Below, in pieces: positions 1 through 9,865 of a stretch of 64,000 bases of DNA. Positions within the stretch are counted from its first letter, which is position 1; each line of letters starts with the position of its first letter. Position numbers and translations under genes: made by a program. A model generated the notes under the pieces. The model searched no databases and had not been told where the DNA came from. It worked only from the letters and a program-made list of their open reading frames with translations. The DNA comes from an uncultured Caulobacter sp. (GTDB taxonomy: Bacteria > Pseudomonadota > Alphaproteobacteria > Caulobacterales > Caulobacteraceae), in contig NZ_CAMQSF010000013.1 of the NCBI RefSeq assembly GCF_947036865.1, positions 22,630 to 86,629 on the forward strand, written 5' to 3'.

Positions 1-1237
<1,237 letters not shown>

Positions 1238-1267
1238 GGCCGTTCCCTCTGCCCGCTTATCGGTGTG

Positions 1268-1283
1268 TCAAACAGTTGTTTGA
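1268..1283. promoter_or_regulatory. Candidate operator TCAAACAGTTGTTTGA upstream of acyl-CoA dehydrogenase
   Basis: This is a perfect inverted repeat, TCAAACA-GT-TGTTTGA, 31 bp upstream of the dehydrogenase ATG. It fits the published PsrA-type pattern (G/C)AAAC-N2-4-GTTT(G/C) used by TetR-family regulators of fatty acid degradation. A related half, TCAAACGGTTGT, lies upstream of etfB at 36528. The repeat is seen directly; that it is a regulator binding site is inferred. Confidence 0.55.
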
Positions 1284-1366
1284 AGTGGTTGTAACACCGC
1301 CTTGACGCGAGGGGCAAGCGGGCAGAGGCGCGTAAGGACAAGCAATCGGCGCGGGAGCGGGTTGTC

Positions 1367-1990
1367 ATGGCGCGGGTCCTGTCCGAAAACAGCCCCATGC
1401 TGACCTTGACCGCCGACACCCTCCAGGGCCGCTATGTCCGGCTCGAACCGATCACCGTCGACCATCGCGACGAACTGAAGGGGGCGATCGACTGTGATCC
1501 CGAAAGCTGGGAGATCATGTCGGTCAACGGCTGCGGCGAGGGCTTCGAGGACTTCTGGGGCGCGCTGCAGGGCGAGACCGACCGGGGCGAACGGATCGGT
1601 TTCGCGATCCGCCGCCAGTCCGACGGCAAGGTGGTCGGTACGTCCAGCTACCTGAACATCCGCCGGCTGCACGGCGGGCTGGAGATCGGCGCGACCTTCC
1701 TCAATCCCGAAGCGCGCTCGGGTCCGGTGAATCCGGAGAGCAAGCGCCTGCTGCTGGCGCACGCCTTCGACGGCGGCGCGATCCGGGTCGAGTTCGTCAC
1801 CGACGTGCGCAACGCCCGCAGCCAGGCCGCCATCCTCAAGCTCGGCGCGACCAAGGAAGGCGTGCTGCGCAATCACAAGGTCACCTGGACCGGCCATATC
1901 CGCGACACGGCGGTGTTCTCGATCACCGACTACGACTGGCCGGCCGTGCGCGAGCGGCTGGAGTTCCGGCTCAGCGAGACCTTCGCCTGA
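1367..1990 (+). CDS. GNAT-family N-acetyltransferase (RimJ/RimL type)
   Basis: 207 residues. The opening LQGRYVRLEPITVDHRDEL and the closing region with NARSQAAILKLGATKEGVLRNH are typical of RimJ/RimL-like GNAT enzymes. These transfer an acetyl group from acetyl-CoA to an amine of a protein terminus or a small molecule. The last segment matches the acetyl-CoA-binding helix, where an asparagine and a serine precede 'AxxKLGxxxEG'. The start at 1367 has GGGAG about ten bases upstream; ATG 1397 is a possible shorter start without a clear RBS. It is divergent from the acyl-CoA dehydrogenase. The substrate is unknown. Confidence 0.85.
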   Translation: MARVLSENSPMLTLTADTLQGRYVRLEPITVDHRDELKGAIDCDPESWEIMSVNGCGEGFEDFWGALQGETDRGERIGFAIRRQSDGKVVGTSSYLNIRRLHGGLEIGATFLNPEARSGPVNPESKRLLLAHAFDGGAIRVEFVTDVRNARSQAAILKLGATKEGVLRNHKVTWTGHIRDTAVFSITDYDWPAVRERLEFRLSETFA

Positions 1991-2064
1991 CGTCCGCGGC
2001 ATTCGGACGCGGGCCGGCCCGGACCAATAATTTGTAAAGCAAGCTTGGCCGTGAATACCCGCCC

Positions 2065-3231
2065 ATGGCGGGGATGGCTTGTCTGCGGATCTGCATCGAA
2101 CACGGCGCGCGAACCGTCGCGATCGACGGGGTGACGCCGGCCAAGATCGACAAGGCGGCCGCGGGCTATATCGATCTGCGCTGGCGGGCGCCGCGCCGTC
2201 ACGGCCGCGTGGGTCCGGGCGCCTACCTGCTGATCGATCCCGTCGCCGAGGCCTTGGACGGCGAGGAGCTGCGCCAGATGGCGGCCGAGCTGCAACGGCA
2301 TCTGTTCGGCGCCCAGGGTCAGCAGGATCTCTGCATGCTGACCTTCGAGGGCGACGAGGAGCAGGTTCTCAACTTCACCACCCTGCCGGAGGCCGAACTG
2401 CTGGGCATGCGCGGAGGCGAGGAGCCGCCGCCCCAGCCGGGCCGCACCCGGATCGTCAGCCAGGACGGCGTGCGCGAGCTCGCGCCCTGGGGCTCCACGC
2501 CCCGGGTGGTCGCCGACAAGCCCAAGGCCGAGCCGCCGGCCCCGGCGCGCCTCGGCTGGCGCGGCGTCTACAGCCTCCCCCGCCAGAGGTTCGAGGCCAG
2601 CCATATCCAGTCCTTCCTGAAGCCCGGCGAGGTCGAGCCTCGGACGGACGCCGATTTCATGAACAGGGACCTCCTGGCGCTGGAACGCGCCGTGGCCGCC
2701 CTGGAGGAGGCTCCTCAGCTCCGGGCCTGGGTCGGCGTGCGCCTCTGGAGCATCGCGCGCGCCGGCCTGCGCGACGCCTGTGGCGAGCGGTTTGCGGCGA
2801 TTTCGCCCTTGGTCCGCGAGCGGCTCGGCGCCCTCGTCTATGACGCGCCGCGCGATCCGCCCTTCTCGGCGATCGGCGCCTTGCGCGAGCTGGTGCGGCC
2901 TCATTTCGCGCGGGTGGGGCTCCGGGTGAGCGATCCGGGCTTCTACGCCCAGGCCTTGCCGGACGCCCTGGTCGACCGCGTCTTCCTCCAGCTGCCCGAC
3001 GAGGACGAGAAGGCGCGCCTGCTCAAGGCCCAGCGCTTCCTGTCGGCGCGCGGCCAGTATCTGGGCCGAAAGTTGACGATGGGACTGGCCGGAGTGCGCG
3101 CGCCGCGCGAGCTGGAGCTCGCGGCGCGGATGGGCGCCCAGTACGTCGAAGGACCGCTGGTGAGCGCCCTGTTCGCGGCGCCGGTCGCCGACCAGGCGGT
3201 CCCGCTGAGCGAGCTCCCGCTCAGGGCTTGA
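2065..3231 (+). CDS. Conserved hypothetical protein, tandem paralogue A (possible degenerate EAL fold)
   Basis: 388 residues, no signal peptide or membrane segment. I do not recognise a named family. It is clearly paralogous to the next gene: both have ACLRI near the start, WRAPR around residue 40, FEGDE near residue 96, a Pro/Ala-rich linker near 150-165, a GW-GVY segment that opens the second half, and a shared tail. The tail of this copy (AGVRAPRELELAARMG, then QYVEGPLVSALF) reads like the last strand and helix of EAL domains ('AEGVE...EL...G..y.QGy...P'). The glutamate of an EAL signature is not present. An inactive c-di-GMP-related or scaffold role is therefore only a hypothesis. Confidence 0.7.
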   Translation: MAGMACLRICIEHGARTVAIDGVTPAKIDKAAAGYIDLRWRAPRRHGRVGPGAYLLIDPVAEALDGEELRQMAAELQRHLFGAQGQQDLCMLTFEGDEEQVLNFTTLPEAELLGMRGGEEPPPQPGRTRIVSQDGVRELAPWGSTPRVVADKPKAEPPAPARLGWRGVYSLPRQRFEASHIQSFLKPGEVEPRTDADFMNRDLLALERAVAALEEAPQLRAWVGVRLWSIARAGLRDACGERFAAISPLVRERLGALVYDAPRDPPFSAIGALRELVRPHFARVGLRVSDPGFYAQALPDALVDRVFLQLPDEDEKARLLKAQRFLSARGQYLGRKLTMGLAGVRAPRELELAARMGAQYVEGPLVSALFAAPVADQAVPLSELPLRA

Positions 3232-3327
3232 AGGTCCGGGCCGGATCGCTGAGGCGTTTCGCCACGGGGCGGGAAAATCCAGCCCCGCCTAACGAATTGG
3301 CGAGGAATGACAGGGCATGTTTCGCGC

Positions 3328-4575
3328 ATGACGGCTATCGCCTGCCTTCGGATCCTGTTCACCGTCGACGGCGACATTCGCCCCGGCGATATCCCCAAGC
3401 ACAAGGCGCAGGGGGTGGCGGATGCGTTCCTAAAGGCCAAGTGGCGCGCGCCCCGGAAATGCGGCGCCGTCGCGCCGCTGGCCTTCGTGCTGGCCGATCA
3501 TCGCATCGAGCAGCTGGACCCGGCCGAGGTGCAGGGCCTGGCGATCCAGCTCGAAAAGGTTCTGTTCCCCAGCCGCCCCATCGGCCAGATCGCCTTGATG
3601 ATGTTCGAGGGCGACGAGACGGCCGTCCTGCATTTCTCCGCCCTGTCCCAGAAGGAGCTGGCGGCCCTGATGGCCGGCGAGGGTTACGGCGGCGATCCGG
3701 GCCGCGTGCACATGGTCACCGCCGACGCCGTCAAGCCGTTGCCGGCCACGCGCGAGGAGGCCAAGGCTCTCGCGGCCGAGAAGGCCCGGACGGCGGCGCC
3801 GCCGCCCGCGCCGGAGCCGGTCAAGCCGACCGCCAAGGCCGCGCCCGCGCCGCCGCCGATCGAAAAGCCCAAGCCCGCCGCCGCCAAGCCGGCCGAGACC
3901 GGCTGGTGGGGCGTCTATGACCTGGCCAAGAGCGCCTTCGCCGGTTCGGCGATCGGCATGCGGGCCGATCTGAGCGAGCCGCCGCCCGAGGACGACGCCA
4001 AGCTGCTGAAGCGGGACCTCGTCGCGCTCACCGACCTTCAGACGGCGCTGAAGGCCGCCCCCTTCGGCGAAATCCAGGCCTCGTTCGGGTTCTGGAATCT
4101 GATCACGCCCACGTCCCAGGAAGCCTATAAGGCGCGCCTGTCGCGCCTGCCGCTCGACGCGCGGTCGCGACTGACCGCCTCGATCTATGGCGCCCCGCGC
4201 GAAGCCTCGATCGGCATGTTGCAGCAGATGCGGGCGCTGCTGACGGGGGCCTTCGCCGCCATGGACTTGCGGATCACCGATCCGACCTTCCCCGTCCAGG
4301 GCCTGCCCCCCGAGCTGCTGGAAAGCGTCACCCTGGTCCTGTCGGGCGAGACCGAGCCGGCGCGCCTGAAGCAGATCCTCAAATTCGTCGAGCGCAAGTC
4401 CGCCTACGCCGCCAAGGGCGTGGCCCAGGGCGTCGCCAATGTCGCCTCGGCCGTCGAGCTGGAGGCCTGCAAGGTCGCGGGCGTCGCGCGCGTGCAGGGA
4501 CCGGCGGTCACCGCGCTGCTGGACCGGCCGGTCGAAGACCCCGCCGGCGAACTGGCGACCCAAAGCGCCGCCTGA
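3328..4575 (+). CDS. Conserved hypothetical protein, tandem paralogue B (possible degenerate EAL fold)
   Basis: 415 residues from ATG 3328, a start chosen because MTAIACLRI then aligns exactly with MAGMACLRI of the upstream paralogue; ATG 3307 would add seven residues. It has the same architecture: an N-terminal domain (about 1-125) with WRAPR and FEGDE, a long Ala/Pro/Lys linker (about 140-190), then a domain opening GWWGVYDLAKSAF and closing KGVAQGVANVASAVELE ... ARVQGP. The closing part resembles the end of EAL domains, but catalytic acidic residues are not evident. It lies 96 bp after paralogue A in the same orientation, probably one unit formed by tandem duplication. Function unknown. 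Confidence 0.72.
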   Translation: MTAIACLRILFTVDGDIRPGDIPKHKAQGVADAFLKAKWRAPRKCGAVAPLAFVLADHRIEQLDPAEVQGLAIQLEKVLFPSRPIGQIALMMFEGDETAVLHFSALSQKELAALMAGEGYGGDPGRVHMVTADAVKPLPATREEAKALAAEKARTAAPPPAPEPVKPTAKAAPAPPPIEKPKPAAAKPAETGWWGVYDLAKSAFAGSAIGMRADLSEPPPEDDAKLLKRDLVALTDLQTALKAAPFGEIQASFGFWNLITPTSQEAYKARLSRLPLDARSRLTASIYGAPREASIGMLQQMRALLTGAFAAMDLRITDPTFPVQGLPPELLESVTLVLSGETEPARLKQILKFVERKSAYAAKGVAQGVANVASAVELEACKVAGVARVQGPAVTALLDRPVEDPAGELATQSAA

Positions 4576-4588
4576 AGGATTTCGCCGC

Positions 4589-4720
4589 TTGACCCTCACG
4601 CGACGTCAGACCTGCCTTTACCAGGAGCACCCGGAGTTCACCGCGCGCTACGAGGCGATCGCGCCTGGCCTGACCGAGTACCTCGCCGAGGCGATGCGGG
4701 TGTTCGCGGAGCGGCGGTAG
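4589..4720 (+). pseudogene. Remnant of a TipAS-domain (MerR/TipA-type) gene, C-terminal end only
   Basis: An open stretch in frame with TAG at 4718 encodes the end of a TipAS domain: HPEFTARYEAIAPGLTEYL followed by AEAMRVF. TipAS is the ligand-recognition domain of TipA-like MerR regulators, and this pattern normally closes such proteins. Nothing upstream in the frame resembles the rest of the domain or the HTH, because the upstream part of the same frame overlaps paralogue B. I read it as the 3' scrap of a deleted gene; a TTG at 4589 could still allow a 43-residue product. Confidence 0.5.
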
Positions 4721-4746
4721 CAGGCCTGGCTCGGGATCAAAACGCG

Positions 4747-4856
4747 TGTCATCCCGGAAGCCTCGTAGAGGCTATCCGGGACCCGGGGGCGGTGCGCATG
4801 GCGTTCCTTCACCCCCTGGGTCCCGGCTCTCCGCTGCGCTACGGCCGGGATGACAC
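4747..4856. repeat. Dispersed palindromic element, GTCATCCCGG type (copy 1)
   Basis: About 110 bp bounded by GTGTCATCCCGG and CCGGGATGACAC. Internal complementary pieces are ATCCGGGACCCGGGG and CCCTGGGTCCCGGCT. It lies between the TipAS remnant and the end of mutL. The same element, in reversed internal order, lies at 30112-30218. It can fold into a long cruciform or RNA hairpin and may also end transcription of the convergent genes. Confidence 0.75.
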
Positions 4857-4876
4857 GGTGAAAAGACGCTAAAGCC

Positions 4877-6805
4877 CTACCGCCGCCCGAACAGCTTCTC
4901 GATATCGGCCAGCTTCAGCTCCACATAGGTCGGGCGGCCGTGGTTGCACTGGCCCGAGTGGGGCGTGGCCTCCATCTCGCGCAGCAGGGCGTTCATCTCG
5001 GCGGCGTTCAGGCGGCGGCCGGCGCGGACGCTGCCGTGACAGGCCATGGTCGAGCAGACCTCCTCCAGCCGCTCCTTCAGCGCCAGGGCCGCGCCGTTCT
5101 CGGCCAGGTCGTCGGCGATGTCGCGGACCAGGGCGGCCGCGTCGGTCTTGCCCAGCAGGGCCGGGGTCTCGCGCACCAGCACCGCGCCCGGGCCGAAGCT
5201 CTCGACGACCAGACCCAGGCTGGCCAGCTCGTCGGCTCGCGCGACCACCCGCTCGGCCTCGGCCGGGTCGAGGTCGACGACCTCGGGCAGCAGCAGGGTC
5301 TGGCGGGCCACGCCGCCGGCCGCCATCTCGCCCTTCATCCGCTCATAGACGAGCCGCTCGTGCGCGGCGTGCTGGTCGACGATGACCATGCCGTCGCGGG
5401 TCTGGGCGACGATATAGGTCTCGTGCACCTGAGCCCGCGCCGCGCCGAGGGGATAGTCGACATAGCCCTCTCCCCCTTGCGGGGAGAGGGTTGGGAGTGG
5501 GGGTGTCGGCTCGGCGTCGGTCCAGTCCGGCGCGGCCCATTCCGAGCCGGCGCCCCCACCCCCTGGCCCCCTCCCCGCGAGGGGGAGGGGGAAATCTCCC
5601 TCCACCCGCGCCGAAACCTCGTTCAGCCCCGGCAGGTCCATCGGCCGCTGCGTCGGCGGCGTCCAGCCGCCCTCGCGCCAGGCCGAGAAGCCGGCGGCGG
5701 AGGGACCGGGCTGATACCCCGGGAACGGGCTTTGCTGGGCGCGGATGCTGTCCAGGGCCTGGGCGGCCACCGTGGTCGAGGCGCGGTGGCCGGCGCCGGC
5801 CAGGGCGTGGCGCAGGGCGCCGACGATTAGGCCGCGCACCAGGGCCGGATCGCGGAACCGCACCTCGGCCTTGGCCGGGTGAACGTTGACGTCGACCTCG
5901 GTCGGTTCCAGCGTCACATAGAGCGCCGCCGTCGGGTGGCGGTCGCGCGCGAGAAAGTCGGCATAGGCCGCGCGCAGGGCGCCCTGCAGCAGCCGGTCGC
6001 GCACCGGCCGGCCGTTGACGAACAGGTACTGGTGGGCCGCGTTGCCGCGATTATAGGTCGGCAAGCCGGCGAAGCCCGACAGGCGCACGCCGTCTCGCGT
6101 CTGGTCGATCTCCAGGGCGTTGTCCTGGAACTCGCGGCCCAGCACGGCGGCCAGGCGCGCCAGGCGCCCGCGCGGCCCCGGATGCTCCGGCGGCAGGCGC
6201 AACACGCGGCGGCCGTCGATGTCCAGCGAGAAGCCCACGGACTCGTGGGCCATGGCCTGGCGCTTGATCTCCTCGGTGATCGCCAGGGCCTCGGCGCGTT
6301 CGGACTTCATGAACTTCAGGCGGGCCGGGGTGGCGTAGAAGAGGTCGCGCACCTCGATCCGCGCGCCGTGCGGACCCGGAAAGGCGGCCGGCGCGACGTC
6401 GCCGACCTGGCCGCCCTCGACCAGGATCGAGAACGCGTCGCTGGCCCCCTTGGCGCGCGAGGCGATCGACAGCCGCGCCACCGAGCCGATCGACGGCAGG
6501 GCCTCGCCCCGGAAGCCCATGGTGTGGATCCGCAAGAGGTCCCACAGGCCGTCGGCGTCGGGCGCCAGCTTGGAGGTCGCGTGGCGCTCGATGGCGATCG
6601 GCAGCTCTTCGGCCGACAGGCCGCAGCCGTCGTCGGCCACCAGGATCCGCGTCAGGCCGCCGCCGTGGGCCTCGACCTCGATCCGCGTGGCGCCGGCGTC
6701 GATGGCGTTGTCGACCAGCTCCTTGATCGCGCTGGCCGGCCGCTCGACCACCTCGCCGGCGGCGATGCGGTTGACGGTCTCGGGCGGCAGGCGGCGGATG
6801 GGCAT
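4877..6805 (-). CDS. mutL: DNA mismatch repair endonuclease MutL
   Basis: 642 residues from ATG 6805, where [20 protein letters not shown] begins as in other MutL proteins. MutL couples MutS mismatch recognition to strand incision. The N-terminal GHKL ATPase shows [11 protein letters not shown] (28-38), DDGCG (58-62), ATSK and GFRGEA (about 95-100). The C-terminal part has the nuclease metal motif [12 protein letters not shown] near residues 476-487, CHGSVRAG, and CNHGRPT near the end, so this is an endonuclease-type MutL as in bacteria without MutH. The linker at about residues 404-447 is a 126-bp palindromic repeat read in frame. The gene is divergent from the TraB-like pair. Confidence 0.97.
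   Translation of the reverse strand: MPIRRLPPETVNRIAAGEVVERPASAIKELVDNAIDAGATRIEVEAHGGGLTRILVADDGCGLSAEELPIAIERHATSKLAPDADGLWDLLRIHTMGFRGEALPSIGSVARLSIASRAKGASDAFSILVEGGQVGDVAPAAFPGPHGARIEVRDLFYATPARLKFMKSERAEALAITEEIKRQAMAHESVGFSLDIDGRRVLRLPPEHPGPRGRLARLAAVLGREFQDNALEIDQTRDGVRLSGFAGLPTYNRGNAAHQYLFVNGRPVRDRLLQGALRAAYADFLARDRHPTAALYVTLEPTEVDVNVHPAKAEVRFRDPALVRGLIVGALRHALAGAGHRASTTVAAQALDSIRAQQSPFPGYQPGPSAAGFSAWREGGWTPPTQRPMDLPGLNEVSARVEGDFPLPLAGRGPGGGGAGSEWAAPDWTDAEPTPPLPTLSPQGGEGYVDYPLGAARAQVHETYIVAQTRDGMVIVDQHAAHERLVYERMKGEMAAGGVARQTLLLPEVVDLDPAEAERVVARADELASLGLVVESFGPGAVLVRETPALLGKTDAAALVRDIADDLAENGAALALKERLEEVCSTMACHGSVRAGRRLNAAEMNALLREMEATPHSGQCNHGRPTYVELKLADIEKLFGRR
5466..5591. repeat. 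Palindromic repeat inserted in frame within mutL
   Basis: A hairpin CCCTCTCCCC-CTTGC-GGGGAGAGGG (5466-5490) and a second G/C-rich hairpin (about 5567-5591) flank a short core. GTGGGGGTG and CCCCCACCCC next to them are also complementary. This is the layout of the intergenic copies at 8971-9091 and 14921-15041. The span is 126 bp, exactly 42 codons, and adds a Pro/Gly-rich stretch to the MutL interdomain linker without breaking the frame. Confidence 0.8.
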
Positions 6806-6948
6806 CAAGCGGACTTTCGGGCGGAGCGCGCCGGCGACCGAGCGCCACCATTGCGACTCCTTAATTTGACCGGCCGGACGGCGGTCGGCCAAGCAAGGAC
6901 GACCGACATATCTAGCGCGATTCCGCCGCCGTTCGAGGAACAGCCGTC

Positions 6949-7959
6949 TTGACCCCGCCCCGCATCGCCGCCGCCGCCGGCCTGGCGCTCTCCCTGCTGC
7001 TGTGCGGCTCGGCCCTGGCCCAGGTCGAGGGCAGGAACGAGGTCTCGATCCACCAGACCAAGCCGGTGGACCTGACCCCGGTCGACAGCCAGGCCAACCT
7101 CGTCGAGGAGCTGATCGTCAATGCCCGCCTGCCGGGGCCGGCCTGGTGGAAGGTCTCGGACGCCGACACCACCGTCTATGTGATGGGCATGCCGGCCTTC
7201 GTTCCGGACAAGCTCGACTTCGACGACTCGGTCCTGCGGCGACGACTGGACGGGGCCAACGTGCTGATCATCGGCCAGCAGCCGGAGTTCCGAATCCTCA
7301 GCTTGCTGGCCCTGATCCCTGGTCGCGGGAAGCCGTTCCTGATGGATCGGCCGATGCGCGAGACCCTGCCGCCGGACCTGCGCGCGCGCCTGGAGCGGCA
7401 ACTGGCCGCCCAGAAGAAGCCGCTCAACGAGTTCGACGACCTCAAGCCCGCCCTGGCCGGCTTCATGATCGCCGAGGGACGGGGCGGAAACGTCACCATG
7501 ACCCTCGACGAGCTGACCAAACGCATTCGGAGCCTCGCGAAGGACAAGGACCTCAAGTCCGCGCCCCGCATCAAGAAGCTCGACGACTACGACCTGATCG
7601 GCCTGGTCAAGTCGCTGAGCGAGGCGCCCCCGCCCCTTCAGGAGCTCTGCCTGGACGCGGGCCTGCGCCAGGCCGAGAACGGTCTGGCCAGCGTGCGCGA
7701 GACCGCCGACCAGTGGGCCCGGGGCCAGGTGCGCGAGGTCGTTTCGGCCGATCGCGGCTTCCAGCGCTGCCTGGCCTCGACCCCGTGGATCGCGCGCCAA
7801 TTCAAGGACGGCCAGGACGACGCCGTGGAGGCCATCGCCACGGCCTTGAAGAAGCCCGGCAAGGCCGTGGCGATCATCGAGCTGCGCTCGCTGCTGTCGC
7901 GGGACGGGGTGCTCGATCGCCTGCGGGCGAAGGGCTTCACCGTAACGCCGCCGGAATAG
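6949..7959 (+). CDS. Secreted TraB/GumN-family protein, paralogue 1 (conserved His positions lost)
   Basis: 336 residues from TTG 6949, with GAGGAA eight bases upstream. The N-terminus is a signal peptide with likely cleavage after GSALA (about residue 24), so the product should be periplasmic. [17 protein letters not shown] and the ending [20 protein letters not shown] ... KGF are the landmarks of the TraB/GumN (PF01963) family. The family normally has 'GTxH' after the first block and 'GxxHLxGxxG' near the end; here these read GMPAF and [10 protein letters not shown], so the histidines thought to bind metal are absent. It is followed 57 bp later by a paralogue. The biochemical role is unknown. 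Confidence 0.82.
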   Translation: MTPPRIAAAAGLALSLLLCGSALAQVEGRNEVSIHQTKPVDLTPVDSQANLVEELIVNARLPGPAWWKVSDADTTVYVMGMPAFVPDKLDFDDSVLRRRLDGANVLIIGQQPEFRILSLLALIPGRGKPFLMDRPMRETLPPDLRARLERQLAAQKKPLNEFDDLKPALAGFMIAEGRGGNVTMTLDELTKRIRSLAKDKDLKSAPRIKKLDDYDLIGLVKSLSEAPPPLQELCLDAGLRQAENGLASVRETADQWARGQVREVVSADRGFQRCLASTPWIARQFKDGQDDAVEAIATALKKPGKAVAIIELRSLLSRDGVLDRLRAKGFTVTPPE

Positions 7960-8016
7960 GGTCAAGCTTCCGCCATCGAGGCCGATCAGGGTCGCGCGGC
8001 GAAGAAGGGGGAAGAC

Positions 8017-8955
8017 ATGCGCGTGACCTTGACGGCCCTGGGGCTTGTTCTGGCGCTGGCCGGCGCCGCGCGCGCCCAGGCGATCGACGATCCGCAGGCC
8101 AATGTGGTCGAGGCCCTGGTGGTCAGCGCCAAGCTGCCTGGCCCCGCCTGGTGGCGGGTCTCCGACGCCGACACCACGATCTATGTGCTCGGTCTGCCGT
8201 CGTCGCTGCCGAAGGGGCAGGCTTGGGACCGCTCGGTGCTGGAGCGGCGGCTCGACGGCGCCTTCGCCCTGCTGACGCCGCCGATCTGGCAGGCCGGGCT
8301 GACCGACATTCCCGCCATGCTCCGGCTGCGCGGCAGCCTGAAGGACGACGGCGGCTGGACCGCGCGGGCGCCGGAGCTGGCGGCGCGGACCCAGAAGGCG
8401 TGGACCGCGGTCGACAAGAACGACGACGGCTGGCGCAAGTGGAAGCCGCTGTTCGTCGCGCTGCGACTGAACGGCAAGGCCAACAAGCAGGCCGAGCTGC
8501 AGATGTCCGAGCCGGATCGGACCATCCAGAAACTGGCTCGCGACCGGCGGGTCAAGGCGCGGCCGGCGGCGGTCCACAAGGCCATGCCGATGCTGACGTC
8601 CCTGGTGCGCGAGCACAGCGAGGCGGCGGGGCTGACCTGCCTGTCCGAGACCCTCGACGCGGTCGAGGCCGGCCCCGCTCCGGTGCGCGTCGCCGCCGAG
8701 GCCTGGGCTCAGGGCCGCGTCAAGGACGCCCTGGCCGGGCCGCGCAGCGCCGAGCGCTGCGAGCTGCTGATGCCCGGCGTCTCCGATCTCAAGCGCCAAC
8801 TGGTCGACGACGAGGTCGAGGGCCTGACGGACCTCCTCAAGACCCCCGGCCACGCTGTGGCGTTCTTCCCCCTGCGGGCCCTGGTCGCCGAGAACGGCGT
8901 GCTGGACAAGCTGCGGGCGCGGGGGATCACGGTGAAGACGCCGGGGGACGGGTAG
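8017..8955 (+). CDS. Secreted TraB/GumN-family protein, paralogue 2 (conserved His positions lost)
   Basis: 312 residues from ATG 8017 with GGGGGAAG just upstream. A short signal peptide ends near ARAQA. The block PAWWRVSDADTTIYVLG and the tail GHAVAFFPLRALVAENGVLD align with the upstream paralogue and with GumN-like TraB proteins. Here too the expected GTxH is replaced (GLPSSLP), and the C-terminal His is replaced (PLRAL). Four cysteines in the second half, including LTCLSE and ERCELL, could form disulfides in the periplasm. It is probably co-transcribed with paralogue 1, and a palindromic repeat follows the stop codon. Confidence 0.82.
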   Translation: MRVTLTALGLVLALAGAARAQAIDDPQANVVEALVVSAKLPGPAWWRVSDADTTIYVLGLPSSLPKGQAWDRSVLERRLDGAFALLTPPIWQAGLTDIPAMLRLRGSLKDDGGWTARAPELAARTQKAWTAVDKNDDGWRKWKPLFVALRLNGKANKQAELQMSEPDRTIQKLARDRRVKARPAAVHKAMPMLTSLVREHSEAAGLTCLSETLDAVEAGPAPVRVAAEAWAQGRVKDALAGPRSAERCELLMPGVSDLKRQLVDDEVEGLTDLLKTPGHAVAFFPLRALVAENGVLDKLRARGITVKTPGDG

Positions 8956-8970
8956 GGCTGGCCCAGCCTT

Positions 8971-9091
8971 CTCCCTTCCCCCTTGATGGGGGAAGGGCGG
9001 GGATGGGGGTGACCTGCCGAGGTTAGGCTGCGCGCGGCTTTCACCGCCGCATCACCCCCACCCCTGCCCCTCCCCCATCAAGGGGGAGGGG
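8971..9091. repeat. Dispersed palindromic element, CTTCCCCC-TTGA-TGGGGGAAG type
   Basis: The left hairpin CTTCCCCCTTGATGGGGGAAG is followed by GGGGATGGGGGTGA, a 40-base core, TCACCCCCACCCC, and the right hairpin CCCTCCCCCATCAAGGGGGAG. The whole is an imperfect palindrome of about 120 bp between the convergent TraB-like and DUF3035 genes. Copies of the same family lie at 14921-15041, 57643-57769 (inside a gene) and, more diverged, 5466-5591 (inside mutL). Confidence 0.8.
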
Positions 9092-9131
9092 ACCAAGTTT
9101 CCCAACCTCGCCGGACAACGCTAGAAACAAA

Positions 9132-9162
9132 AACGGCCCGGAAGCATCGCCTCCGGGCCGTT
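9132..9162 (-). terminator. Rho-independent terminator of the DUF3035 lipoprotein gene
   Basis: The stem AACGGCCCGGA / TCCGGGCCGTT encloses a nine-base loop. Read on the minus strand it is followed by TTTTTGTTT, starting about 26 bases after the lipoprotein stop codon. Confidence 0.85.
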
Positions 9163-9187
9163 CTCAAATCTCGGCGGAAGTCCGGCC

Positions 9188-9757
9188 TTACAGGCCCGGC
9201 AGCTTGATGCCGCCCTTCTTCTCGCGGCTGATCACCACGCCGCCCGGGCCGACCAGCTTCTTCAGGCGGGCTTCTTCGGCGGCGGGGTCGACCTCGGCCG
9301 GGGAATTGGCGCCGGATTGGGCGGCGGTGGTCACGTCGGTCTTGGGCTGACCCTTTTTCCAGAACATCACCTTGCTGGCGAAGCTCTCGTCCTTGTGGGC
9401 CAGGTCGCCGTTCTCGTCGTCCACCACGAAACGGATCAGCGGATCGGCCTTGTCCGAGCCGGCGCGGGCGACCAGCAGCTTTTCGCCTTCCGAGCGGTTG
9501 GCGGCGTTGCTCTGGCCGATCAGGGCGGCGCGGGCGGCGCTTTCGGGCTGCAGCTCCTGCGGACGCGGCTCGCCGGGCGCCGGCGGGCGCAGCGCGTAGT
9601 CCGGCGGCACGGCCAGCGGCGCCTTGCTGACGACGCGGAATTCGTCGGGGACCACCTTGCTCATGCCCAGAGCCTTCTGGGTCGAACTGCAGCCAGCCAG
9701 GCCGATCGCGGCCACGGCGGTCAGGGCGCTCACGGTCGCGACCCGATTGAAACTCAT
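9188..9757 (-). CDS. DUF3035-family lipoprotein
   Basis: 189 residues from ATG 9757. The N-terminus is a lipoprotein signal: a hydrophobic run, then IGLAGC with the lipid-acceptor cysteine at about residue 22. The segment VPDEFRVVSKAPLAVPPDY followed by LRPPAPGEPRP is the hallmark of DUF3035 (PF11233), widespread in alphaproteobacteria and often next to lspA, as here. A charged region rich in Ala and Glu follows, and the protein ends GGIKLPGL. It is likely processed by the Lgt and LspA enzymes encoded in this window. No biochemical function is known for the family. Confidence 0.85.
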   Translation of the reverse strand: MSFNRVATVSALTAVAAIGLAGCSSTQKALGMSKVVPDEFRVVSKAPLAVPPDYALRPPAPGEPRPQELQPESAARAALIGQSNAANRSEGEKLLVARAGSDKADPLIRFVVDDENGDLAHKDESFASKVMFWKKGQPKTDVTTAAQSGANSPAEVDPAAEEARLKKLVGPGGVVISREKKGGIKLPGL

Positions 9758-9865
9758 CAAACCATGCTCCAGCGGCCGACCCCCGGCCCGATTTTCGGAC
9801 GCACTCGATACGACATCATCGCGCGGGCGCCAATCTCCCACGCGATTGCGGCGTCATTCGGCCCA

